Below, in pieces: positions 1 through 7,144 of a DNA stretch of 64,000 nucleotides. The DNA comes from Ilyomonas sp965277535 (lineage in GTDB: Bacteria; Bacteroidota; Bacteroidia; Chitinophagales; Chitinophagaceae). The DNA is taken from NCBI GenBank assembly GCA_965277535.1, contig OZ255825.1:1860001-1924000 (forward strand). Direction: 5' to 3'. The position numbers and the translations under genes were made by a program. The stretch's first letter is position 1. Every line of letters begins with the position of its first letter. The notes under the pieces were generated by a model. It was not told the origin of the DNA. It made no database searches and saw only the letters and a list, made by a program, of their open reading frames with translations.

Positions 1-2
1 AT

Positions 3-422
3 GCAGCTTTGTATGAGAAGTCTTTTTTTGTTTTGAATAGTGATATGAAGATTCACATACCTCAGTTGGAGTCGTTTGTATATCCTGATGCTGTTGTAAT
101 TTTTGAAAAGCCGCTCTTTTATGAAGGAAGAACCGATGTTGTTCTGAACCCTTTATTAATCGTAGAAGTAGCTTCCCGCTCGACAAGAAACTATGATCGT
201 ACTACAAAATTTGAGTATTACAAAACGCTTCCATCTTTTAAAGAATATGTATTGATTGAACAAACAAAACCCTGGGTAATCGCTTCGTATAAAATTGCTG
301 AAAGAACCTGGCAGGATACAGAAGCGTCTTCTCTTAACGATTCAATTTACTTGCGCTCAGTTGATTGCACCATCGAACTGAACAGAGTTTATCACGGCGT
401 TCCATTCGATAAAGTCGTATAA
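3..422 (+). CDS. Uma2-family (DUF820) endonuclease-like protein, 5' end outside window
   Basis: This is the C-terminal part of a Uma2/DUF820 protein, a family with a restriction-endonuclease-like (PD-(D/E)XK) fold and no settled cellular role. The reading frame is open to the window edge, so the beginning is missing. Visible family hallmarks are YPDAVVIFEKP, carrying the conserved acidic residue, then NPLLIVEVASRSTRNYDR with the E-x-(A/L)-S-x-S-T pattern, and KFEYYKTLPSFKEYVLIEQ, the typical end of the catalytic core. A TTG at position 9 is in frame but lies inside the domain and is unlikely to be the start. It is followed by a separate small gene on the same strand after 62 bases. Assignment to the fold is confident; the substrate is unknown. 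Confidence 0.8.
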   Translation, partial: AALYEKSFFVLNSDMKIHIPQLESFVYPDAVVIFEKPLFYEGRTDVVLNPLLIVEVASRSTRNYDRTTKFEYYKTLPSFKEYVLIEQTKPWVIASYKIAERTWQDTEASSLNDSIYLRSVDCTIELNRVYHGVPFDKVV

Positions 423-484
423 CCTTTGGTTTTGCCACAATTTTTCCGGCACATAATTTTCTCACTACTGATAAATTAAAAATC

Positions 485-1078
485 ATGGACGACAAGAAAA
501 CAAATCCTATTAATACAGAAAATAAAGTAGAGCAAAGCAAAGACGAACATATTGATCAGGACTTTCCGGGCTATCCGCATTACCCTGCAAAAGAAGACAT
601 TATGAATCCGCAAAATTATACGGAACGCATTGAAGCCAATGTAGAGAACCTTACGCACGACGAGTTGCAGAAAACGGATAAAAAAAAAGTGACGCCAACA
701 CCGACACCTCCGGCACCGACAACCAATGAAGGTGCCGATGACTTAGGAATTGTAATGGGAACTGAAGCTGATGTAACAGCAGATGACCTGATGATATTAG
801 GCGATAAAGACCGCGATTTTGATCAGGATGAAGACGAAGAAATCTTTTCTGATGGCTCGGCTTCTGCCTTTGGCGCTACGGAAGAAACGGTGGGCGATAT
901 GGACGAGCAGGACTTGCGCGATGAGCTTGACCGCACCGGCGATGACTTAGATATTTCGGGTGGCGATTTGGATGACGAGAATGAAAATATTGGAGAAGAG
1001 GACGAAGAAAACAATTATTACAGCCTTGGCGGCGACCGGCAGGATAAACTGGAAGACGATCCGGCTTCGAGCTATTAG
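485..1078 (+). CDS. Hypothetical acidic, low-complexity protein
   Basis: I do not recognise a characterised family. The 197-residue product has no signal peptide or membrane segment. The first 65 residues are mixed in composition (PGYPHYPAKEDIMNPQNY is a distinctive stretch), followed by a proline/threonine linker (TPTPTPPAPTT). Residues 80-195 are extremely rich in Asp and Glu with many Gly and Ser, so the protein is strongly acidic and probably disordered. It starts at an ATG in an AT-rich context, 62 bases after the Uma2 gene, and ends just before a hairpin that separates it from convergent aroQ. A binding or chaperone-like role is conceivable from composition alone, but nothing in the sequence proves it. 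Confidence 0.7.
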   Translation: MDDKKTNPINTENKVEQSKDEHIDQDFPGYPHYPAKEDIMNPQNYTERIEANVENLTHDELQKTDKKKVTPTPTPPAPTTNEGADDLGIVMGTEADVTADDLMILGDKDRDFDQDEDEEIFSDGSASAFGATEETVGDMDEQDLRDELDRTGDDLDISGGDLDDENENIGEEDEENNYYSLGGDRQDKLEDDPASSY

Positions 1079-1092
1079 GCGTTTGTATGCTC

Positions 1093-1125
1093 AATCCTAT
1101 AAGGTTTTAAAAACCTTATAGGATT
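1093..1125. terminator. Bidirectional terminator hairpin between convergent genes
   Basis: Two perfect 16-base arms (1093-1108 and 1110-1125) form a hairpin with a one-base centre between the acidic-protein gene on the plus strand and aroQ on the minus strand. The core cctataaggtttt is shared with another convergent intergenic hairpin at 7092-7124. Confidence 0.65.
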
Positions 1126-1134
1126 TTAAATAAA

Positions 1135-1551
1135 CTAACCCACAAAAAACTGCACTGCCAGCTCATACCCTTTCAATCCCAAGCCACTAATCGTTCCCTT
1201 GCATTTTGCCGACACATGTGATAACTTCCTGAACTCTTCTCTTGCTTGAACATTGCTGATGTGAACCTCAATTACCGGCGTTGTAATAGCGGCAATAGCA
1301 TCGCCAATAGCAACCGATGTATGCGTATAACCACCCGGATTTATAATGATTCCATCACTACTGAATCCTTCTTTTTGCAGGCAATCAATCAACTCGCCTT
1401 CTATGTTGCTTTGGTAATATTGAAAACTTATATCCGGGTATTTCTGTTTGAGGGAAGCATAATAATCTTCAAACGTTTGGCTGCCATACACCGTTGGTTC
1501 GCGCGTGCCCAACAGGTTTAAATTGGGTCCGTTAATGATGGTTATTTTCAT
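1135..1551 (-). CDS. aroQ: 3-dehydroquinate dehydratase, type II
   Basis: Catalyses the dehydration of 3-dehydroquinate to 3-dehydroshikimate in the cytosolic shikimate pathway. At 138 residues it is slightly short of the usual 140-150. It begins with the family signature NGPNLNLLGTREPTVYG, where Tyr22 is the catalytic tyrosine and Arg17 lies on the mobile lid. The substrate-binding NPGGYTHTSVAI segment (Asn71, His77) and EVHISNVQAREEFR (His97 and the subunit-interface arginine) follow. The ATG start places the signature at the usual distance from the N-terminus. It faces the acidic-protein gene and is separated from it by a hairpin. Upstream is a divergently spaced transglutaminase-like gene, so it is probably transcribed alone. 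Confidence 0.96.
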   Translation of the reverse strand: MKITIINGPNLNLLGTREPTVYGSQTFEDYYASLKQKYPDISFQYYQSNIEGELIDCLQKEGFSSDGIIINPGGYTHTSVAIGDAIAAITTPVIEVHISNVQAREEFRKLSHVSAKCKGTISGLGLKGYELAVQFFVG

Positions 1552-1653
1552 AAGAAATGGAAGTTTGTTTTTGCAGGAAAAATAGCTCGTTAAAAACGTA
1601 TGCTCTCAATTTTTCTGCGGTAAAAATATCTCTATAATTCAAACAACAATACG

Positions 1654-2646
1654 CTACTTTTTTGCCGTTGCATCTACGAAATAAACAAAATCAATCAACG
1701 AAGAATAAGTGCCGGGTTTGGTAATATCATATTCATTCAAATCAATTTGCAAATCGTATTTACCTGCTGTTGGAATGGTGTAAGTGTAAGAATACACATC
1801 GTTATTTTTCTGCAACGTTCCCTTTTCCTGAAAGCCTTTTTGCTTACTTAACAGGATGATACTTTGCAATGGCTTTTTTGAGGTAAAAGAAAACTGCACA
1901 CGGCTTCCCGCAGCAGCATGAATGGTTAGCTGCGAAGGTGAGCAACTGCTTACTTCATTTTCCTTTGCTCCTAAGCAAACACCGGGATAGTTTATAAATT
2001 GCTGCCAGCTTACTGTATCTTTCAGCAACTGCCACTCGCTTTGTTTGGGATAATGATCCAACATAAAAGTTTGCGGTTCGGTAAAAAAATAATAATCGTT
2101 GGTAGCAGCAATAAATTGCTTCGTGCCCTCCAGCGTATAGCCGCTTCCCCATGTAGGATCAGTAAGGTTCCATTTGCCGTTTAACCAAACGGCAGCCCAC
2201 GCATGATTTACAGTAAAATGCCCGTCCACAAAGGGTTGCGTGCCTGTTCTTCCAAACCCACTAATTTCTTTACAAACAATTCTTTCCTTATTGCAAAGCG
2301 TGCTAAAAACATTTACATAGCCGGCGCAAATGGTGCTTTTGTATTTTAAGACTGAATCAATGTTCGTAGCTGTATGCTGAAGCTTGCCAGCATCATTTTC
2401 TTCGGTGTAAGAAATATTTTTGGCAACCCATACATACGCTGCTTCTATGCGGGCAAGAGAATCGGGATATTTTTGGTTGATAAGATGTGCGAGTGTGTCC
2501 AAATCTTTGGATGAAGAAACGGAAATAGGTTGCGAATTGAGGAAGCGTTCAATCTCTTTCAAAGAGAAAACCTGCGCGTTTGTTTTTGCGGCAAAAACAA
2601 ACAGAACCATCCAACACACGAAGCATTTTATCACTCTCATTTTCAC
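1654..2646 (-). CDS. Secreted transglutaminase-like cysteine protein
   Basis: A 330-residue exported protein with an N-terminal signal peptide ending near AKTNAQ. The transglutaminase/protease-like fold is recognised from its Cys-His-Asp triad: Cys107 in STICAGYVNVF, His148 in TVNHAWAAVW and Asp163 in WNLTDPTWGSGY. The residues after about 230 look beta-rich and may form a small immunoglobulin-like domain (YSYTYTIPTAGKYDLQIDL). Proteins of this type in Bacteroidota are usually periplasmic or surface proteases or amidases, but the substrate is not evident. It lies between aroQ and carA on the same strand with a terminator in front of it, so it is likely a single-gene unit. Met1 or Met3 could be the start. 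Confidence 0.85.
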   Translation of the reverse strand: MKMRVIKCFVCWMVLFVFAAKTNAQVFSLKEIERFLNSQPISVSSSKDLDTLAHLINQKYPDSLARIEAAYVWVAKNISYTEENDAGKLQHTATNIDSVLKYKSTICAGYVNVFSTLCNKERIVCKEISGFGRTGTQPFVDGHFTVNHAWAAVWLNGKWNLTDPTWGSGYTLEGTKQFIAATNDYYFFTEPQTFMLDHYPKQSEWQLLKDTVSWQQFINYPGVCLGAKENEVSSCSPSQLTIHAAAGSRVQFSFTSKKPLQSIILLSKQKGFQEKGTLQKNNDVYSYTYTIPTAGKYDLQIDLNEYDITKPGTYSSLIDFVYFVDATAKK

Positions 2647-2700
2647 CTCTCCAAATTACATTATTCATCTCTTTTTTTGATGTAAGATTTTATTAAAATA

Positions 2701-2736
2701 AAAACCGATAAGACCTGGTCAATCTTACCGGTTTTA
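2701..2736 (-). terminator. Rho-independent terminator downstream of carA
   Basis: Arms 2701-2713 and 2724-2736 pair along 13 bases with one G-U wobble on the minus-strand transcript, and the hairpin ends in a U-rich tail. It lies 25 bases after the carA stop codon and upstream of the transglutaminase-like gene. Confidence 0.7.
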
Positions 2737-2761
2737 CTATCTTTTTATAAGGTATTATCCT

Positions 2762-3877
2762 CTACTCAGAATTTCCTTTTCTTTCTTCAATCATCTTTAT
2801 AAAATCATCAAACAAATACCGGCTGTCGTAAGGCCCTGGCGTGCTTTCGGGATGGTATTGCACACTGAATGCAGGCTTGCCTTTCACGCGAATGCCTTCA
2901 ATGCTGTTGTCGTTTAAATTGAGGTGCGTTATTTCAATGCCTTCATGATTGCGTACCGCTTCAGGATCAACACCAAAGCCATGATTTTGTGTAGTGATTT
3001 CGCATTGACCGGTAATGATATTTTTTACCGGATGATTCAAGCCACGATGTCCATGGTGCATTTTAAACGTAGGAATATCATTCGCCAACGCCAGCAACTG
3101 ATGGCCAAGACAAATGCCAAACACCGGCTTTTCTTCTTTCAGAATGGCTTTTAAATTATCAACTGCATAGTCCATTGCTGCCGGATCGCCGGGACCGTTA
3201 GAAATGAAATAACCATCTGGATTAAATTCTCTCACCTTCTCAAATGGCGTATGCGCCGGATGTACACGCACGTAAGCACCGCGGTCGGTAAGGCATTTTA
3301 AAATATGCCGTTTGATTCCATAATCCATCACCGCAACTTTATACGGTGCTGCAGGATTTCCCAATTCATATACTTCGTTCGTGCTTACGACGCTTGCCAG
3401 CTCCAAACCATTCATATCAGGTACTTCCTGCAGTTGCTCTTTCAGTTTGGTTTCGTCCAGATTTTCGGAAGAGATAATGCAGTTCATGGCACCTTTGGTG
3501 CGCACATGCGCCACCAGTGCGCGCGTGTCAATGCCTTCAATGGCAACAACGTTGTTTTTGATTAAATAATCTTCCAGCGAGCCTTCTGCCTGGTAGCGCG
3601 AAAAGCGTTCTTCCAAACTTCTTGCAATTAAGCCCTTTATTTTTACCGTATCGCTTTCGCGGTCTTCGCCCTTCACACCATAATTCCCGATGTGCACACT
3701 GTTCATTATCAAAATCTGACCGTAATAACTTGGGTCGGTAAACACTTCCTGGTAGCCCGTCATGCCGGTGTTAAAACAAAGTTCGCCGGTGGCGGTTCCC
3801 TTTTTCCCAAAAGCAAAACCGTAAAGCACAGTACCGTCGGTAAGAATCAGAACGGCTGGTTGTTGTGAGGCTGGCAT
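2762..3877 (-). CDS. carA: Carbamoyl-phosphate synthase small (glutaminase) subunit
   Basis: Hydrolyses glutamine and channels ammonia to the large subunit CarB for carbamoyl phosphate, feeding pyrimidine and arginine synthesis. The N-terminal CPSase domain begins at AVLILTDGTVLYGFAFG and includes FNTGMTGYQEVFTDPSY. The C-terminal class I amidotransferase domain carries the nucleophile in VFGICLGHQLLAL, and the His/Glu pair in VQYHPEST. The frame also opens 19 codons further upstream (to 3934), but family members start a few residues before the AVLIL segment, so I chose the ATG at 3877. No carB is in the window, which is common in Bacteroidota. A terminator follows. Confidence 0.95.
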   Translation of the reverse strand: MPASQQPAVLILTDGTVLYGFAFGKKGTATGELCFNTGMTGYQEVFTDPSYYGQILIMNSVHIGNYGVKGEDRESDTVKIKGLIARSLEERFSRYQAEGSLEDYLIKNNVVAIEGIDTRALVAHVRTKGAMNCIISSENLDETKLKEQLQEVPDMNGLELASVVSTNEVYELGNPAAPYKVAVMDYGIKRHILKCLTDRGAYVRVHPAHTPFEKVREFNPDGYFISNGPGDPAAMDYAVDNLKAILKEEKPVFGICLGHQLLALANDIPTFKMHHGHRGLNHPVKNIITGQCEITTQNHGFGVDPEAVRNHEGIEITHLNLNDNSIEGIRVKGKPAFSVQYHPESTPGPYDSRYLFDDFIKMIEERKGNSE

Positions 3878-4083
3878 TGTATGTTTTATAAATTTTGCTG
3901 CAAAGAAATTTAATCGGGAGGATATAGAACGCAAAAATTATAAACAGGGTTTATAATGTATGATTTAGAGACTTCATTGGTTTAGGAAGCAGTTTGGTGT
4001 TGATGTTATTGCGCGTTTTAAACACGAGCTATCAGTAAGCGTTATCATTCCGCTCTGTTTTATAACTACATCAAACCAAAAAA

Positions 4084-4123
4084 GCAGTTGTTGTACAGAA
4101 ACGAATGGCTGCACAACAACTGC
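4084..4123 (-). terminator. Terminator hairpin after the DUF1328 gene
   Basis: Perfect 11-base arms at 4084-4094 and 4113-4123, with four more bases that can pair inside (acag/ctgc), sit 48 bases beyond the minus-strand DUF1328 stop codon. On the minus strand the stem runs into a U tract (plus-strand A run 4078-4083). Confidence 0.7.
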
Positions 4124-4170
4124 TTTTGCATTATTTTCTATCGCACAAAACAACAATCACAAATAATTCC

Positions 4171-4335
4171 TTACTTAAAAATCCTTGCTCCGAAAATTAA
4201 AGTCAATACAAACAAAACAATAAAAATAAAGAACAAGACCTTCGCAATTTCTGCCGAGCCTTGTGCAATACCACCAAAACCAAAGATGGCTGCGATGATA
4301 GAGATAACAAGAAAGATAGCTGCCCACTTTAACAT
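4171..4335 (-). CDS. DUF1328 family small membrane protein
   Basis: A 54-residue protein encoded opposite a longer spurious frame. The translation begins MLKWAAIFLVISIIAAIFGF and continues GGIAQGSAEIAKVLFFIF, the standard DUF1328 (YtjA-like) pattern: two hydrophobic helices separated by a glycine-rich turn (residues 5-20 and 32-50). The length and the absence of any other domain match the family, which has no firmly established function but is often linked to envelope stress or gas and ion permeability. Here it is an isolated gene between carA and the phosphatase gene, with its own downstream terminator. The ATG start is unambiguous because no other in-frame Met is near. Confidence 0.85.
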   Translation of the reverse strand: MLKWAAIFLVISIIAAIFGFGGIAQGSAEIAKVLFFIFIVLFVLTLIFGARIFK

Positions 4336-4530
4336 AGAATATAATTTTAAAGTTCAGTTAATAATTGTTGGTTAATACAATTTTGTGCCAATAAATCTGA
4401 GCCGGGATAGATAGGATGCTTGAGATTCCTGGGATATGGATAGATAAGAAGTTTGGTATTGCCATACTATTCAATCATTTTCCAGTCTTTCCGACTTCCG
4501 GACTTCCCTTCTTTCTATCTTTTCAACTTT

Positions 4531-4538
4531 TATCTTTG
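4531..4538 (+). promoter_or_regulatory. Candidate Bacteroidota -7 promoter element
   Basis: The sequence tatctttg fits the Bacteroidota -7 consensus TAnnTTTG and ends five bases before the phosphatase start codon at 4544. That implies a very short leader. A good -33 box is not obvious upstream, so this is a tentative call. Confidence 0.4.
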
Positions 4539-4543
4539 CGCCC

Positions 4544-5023
4544 ATGAAAATTTTGATGGTATGTCTTGGCAATATCTGCCGCAGCCCTTTGGCAGAAGGC
4601 ATTTTAAAGCATAAAGTAAAAGAAGCAAAGTTGAACTGGGAAGTAGATAGCGCAGGCACCGGGCAATGGAACTTAGGTGAAGCGCCGCACCGCTTATCGC
4701 AAAAAGTGGCAAAAACAAATGGCATTGATATTTGCGATCATCGCGCCCTTTTGTTCAAAAAAGAAATGATAGAGCAGTACGATAAAATTTATGTGATGGA
4801 CGAACAAAACTATGCCGATGTACAACGCATTAGCGGTAAGTTATGGGATGCTTCGAAAGTTGATTTTTTGTTGAATGAAGTATATCCCGGTGAAGACCGT
4901 GAAGTGGATGATCCGTGGTACGATAATACAGAGCCTGGCTTTGTAAAAACATTTAACGAGATAAGCGAAGCCTGCGACAACATCATTGAAAAACATAGCC
5001 GAAAACAAACCCTGGATCAATGA
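4544..5023 (+). CDS. Low-molecular-weight protein-tyrosine phosphatase
   Basis: A cytosolic phosphatase of the arsenate-reductase-like LMW-PTP fold that removes phosphate from tyrosine on target proteins. The P-loop is at the very N-terminus: VCLGNICRS, with nucleophile Cys7 and phosphate-binding Arg13. The general acid lies in the late DDPWYDN motif. At 159 residues the length is normal. Its stop codon overlaps the hisS start (ATGATGA arrangement), so the two genes are very likely cotranscribed and translationally coupled. The pairing with hisS has no clear functional logic. In Bacteroidota such enzymes are often linked to surface-polysaccharide regulation, but no polysaccharide genes are nearby. 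Confidence 0.93.
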   Translation: MKILMVCLGNICRSPLAEGILKHKVKEAKLNWEVDSAGTGQWNLGEAPHRLSQKVAKTNGIDICDHRALLFKKEMIEQYDKIYVMDEQNYADVQRISGKLWDASKVDFLLNEVYPGEDREVDDPWYDNTEPGFVKTFNEISEACDNIIEKHSRKQTLDQ

Positions 5024-6387
5024 TGAAACCTTCTCTTCCGCAAGGCACGCGCGACTTCTCTGCAGCAACGGTACGCAAGCGCAATTATATATTTTCCATC
5101 ATCAAAAACACATTTGAAAACTACGGCTTTCAACCTTTGGAAACGCCTGCCATGGAGAACCTCGACACGCTCATGGGCAAGTATGGCGAAGAAGGTGATA
5201 AGCTGATTTTCAAAATATTGAACAATGGCTTGAACGATGATAAAAACAAAGAAAAAGCCGTTGCCGCTTTTCAAAATGTATTGGAAGGTAAATGGGATAA
5301 AAACCTTACGGAGCGTGCCTTGCGCTACGATTTAACCATTCCGTTTGCACGATATGTCGCCATGAATTACGGGCAGCTTACGTTTCCTTTCAAGCGATAT
5401 CAAATACAACCCGTTTGGCGTGCCGATCGTCCGCAACGCGGGCGTTACAGAGAGTTTTATCAATGCGATGCCGATGTAGTGGGAAGCAAAAGTTTGTTGA
5501 ATGAAGTTGAGTTGGTTTGCCTGTACGCAGAAGTATTTAAAAAGCTAAACGTTGATGTTGAAATCAAAATCAATAGCCGCAAAATTCTATCTGCGCTGGC
5601 CCAAGTTTGTGGTGGTAATGATAAGCTTACTGACATTACCGTTGCCATTGACAAGCTTGATAAAATTGGGATTGAAAAAGTAAAAGAAGAACTGGCGCAA
5701 CGCGGTTTGCGTGATGAGCAAATCAATGTCATCGAACAGTATCTTTCTATCAGCGGAAGCAATGAAAAAAAAATAGGGCAAATCCAAACCTTGCTACAAA
5801 ATAATGAAACCGGCAAACTTGGCATTGCAGAGATGGAACACATCATCAATCATCTTCCGTCATCTGTCAACCAACAACTAACAACTGATTTTACACTGGC
5901 AAGAGGATTAAGTTATTACACCGGGATTATTTTAGAAGTAAAAGCAAAAGGTGTGCAGATGGGAAGCATCGGCGGCGGCGGCCGTTATGATGATTTAACA
6001 GGCTTGTTTGGCGTGCCTAATGTGCCCGGCGTAGGCATTTCTTTCGGTGTTGACCGCATTTACGATGTAATCGAAGAACTGAAACTGTTTCCCGAAGAAT
6101 TGTTAAGCGGAACAAAGGTTTTATTTTTTAATTTGGGTGAAGAAGAAAGCAAAACTGCTTTTCGATTAATGCAAGAGTTGCGTAGTAAAAATGTTGCTTG
6201 TGAGTTGTACGATGAAGTTGTGAAATTTGACAAGCAATTCAAATATGCCGAAAAGAAAAACATTCCATACATTGTTATCATCGGCAGTGAAGAGGTGCAA
6301 ACAAAAACCTGCAAAATTAAACATTTGCCCACCGGAAAACAGGAAGCGATACGGCAAGAACAATTGTTGTCTTTTCCTTTTGCGTAG
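5020..6387 (+). CDS. hisS: Histidyl-tRNA synthetase
   Basis: Charges tRNA-His in the cytosol. The 455-residue protein starts MMKPSLPQGTRDFS, the usual HisRS N-terminus. Class II motif 1 follows near residues 40-60 (FQPLETPAMENLDTLMGKYG), motif 2 contains RADRPQRGRYREFYQ, and the HisRS-specific histidine-binding segments include LARGLSYYTGIILEV and GGGGRYDDLTGLFG. Motif 3 is GISFGVDRIYDV. The C-terminal anticodon-binding domain spans about residues 360-455. The first Met overlaps the previous gene's stop; the second Met at 5023 would be equally workable. A complete, unremarkable copy. Confidence 0.97.
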   Translation: MMKPSLPQGTRDFSAATVRKRNYIFSIIKNTFENYGFQPLETPAMENLDTLMGKYGEEGDKLIFKILNNGLNDDKNKEKAVAAFQNVLEGKWDKNLTERALRYDLTIPFARYVAMNYGQLTFPFKRYQIQPVWRADRPQRGRYREFYQCDADVVGSKSLLNEVELVCLYAEVFKKLNVDVEIKINSRKILSALAQVCGGNDKLTDITVAIDKLDKIGIEKVKEELAQRGLRDEQINVIEQYLSISGSNEKKIGQIQTLLQNNETGKLGIAEMEHIINHLPSSVNQQLTTDFTLARGLSYYTGIILEVKAKGVQMGSIGGGGRYDDLTGLFGVPNVPGVGISFGVDRIYDVIEELKLFPEELLSGTKVLFFNLGEEESKTAFRLMQELRSKNVACELYDEVVKFDKQFKYAEKKNIPYIVIIGSEEVQTKTCKIKHLPTGKQEAIRQEQLLSFPFA

Positions 6388-6544
6388 ATCATAAATTGTC
6401 GCCCGCAGGTACCGCAGATTGTTGCAGAAAAACATAAATAGCTGCCCGCATCTGTGGAATCTGCGGGCGATTTCCTTTTTAGCTTAAATGAGCACCGTTT
6501 GTTTTGAATGGCATGAAATGTGACTATTGGTGCAAAAACAAAGG

Positions 6545-7012
6545 ATGAAGAATTGCTTGTTTATTTTGCTGATTCTTTTTTTGATTGTTACTTCCTGCCA
6601 TCGCAGAACGGTTGTTGCACGTGATAACACACCTGATAAAAGTAGTGAAGTAAAGCCGTTGTTAAGTGCAGGGGAAGCCAGCGCTGGTACAGCTTCCACA
6701 CCAACAGTTCCGGTTGCAACGAGGCCCGTAATCGTTGTGGATGCGCGTGGCAATTTTGCTGTAACAGACTCTACTTTGCCAGCCGGTGCTTCGAAAGATA
6801 TTCTTGACCCTGCCAATGCAAGAGCTTACACACCGGCGCAAACTAAAACGCTGGCTTACCGCTTTGGTAAAGTGCCACCCCGCATTTTGTATGTGCCCAA
6901 TTCTCTGCAAAAAAAATCTGCCAAAGGCACGTATTATGTGCTTGATAAAAAGTTTTGGTATTGGAAAAAGAGCAACGGTTATTTTTATATTGATGAGAAT
7001 TATTTCAGGTAG
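6545..7012 (+). CDS. Hypothetical lipoprotein
   Basis: Not a family I can name. From the ATG at 6545 the product is 155 residues and begins with a hydrophobic signal peptide ending in a lipobox, FLIVTSC, so it should be lipid-anchored. A polar, Ser/Thr/Pro-rich linker follows to about residue 90. The final 60 residues are compact and aromatic: LAYRFGKVPPRILYVPNS then KKFWYWKKSNGYFYIDENYF, likely a small conserved domain. A TTG further upstream in frame would place charged residues before the signal peptide, so I prefer the ATG. It is flanked by hisS upstream and a repeat/terminator downstream. Confidence 0.65.
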   Translation: MKNCLFILLILFLIVTSCHRRTVVARDNTPDKSSEVKPLLSAGEASAGTASTPTVPVATRPVIVVDARGNFAVTDSTLPAGASKDILDPANARAYTPAQTKTLAYRFGKVPPRILYVPNSLQKKSAKGTYYVLDKKFWYWKKSNGYFYIDENYFR

Positions 7013-7020
7013 ATGTTAGC

Positions 7021-7086
7021 CACAAAGTCGCAAAGACACGAAGAAAAAATAAGTGAAAGAAGCCTTCGAACCTTTGCGACTTCGTG
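7021..7086. repeat. REP-like inverted repeat
   Basis: The 15-base arms 7021-7035 and 7072-7086 are inverted copies with one mismatch (core aagtcgcaaag / ctttgcgactt). The element sits directly after the lipoprotein gene and just before a second hairpin, resembling the short interspersed palindromes common in Bacteroidota genomes. Confidence 0.55.
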
Positions 7087-7091
7087 TTATA

Positions 7092-7124
7092 AGACCTATA
7101 AGGTTTGCAAAACCTTATAGGTCT
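7092..7124. terminator. Bidirectional terminator hairpin
   Basis: Perfect 15-base arms (7092-7106, 7110-7124) with a three-base loop lie between the lipoprotein gene (plus) and the GH43 gene (minus). The stem shares the core cctataaggttt with the hairpin at 1093-1125. Confidence 0.65.
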
Positions 7125-7144
7125 CTTTTGTTATAGCAAAACCA

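Noticed and set aside
4088..4375. 95-codon plus-strand ORF between carA and the phosphatase gene
   Set aside because: It is antisense to the recognisable DUF1328 gene and to its terminator.
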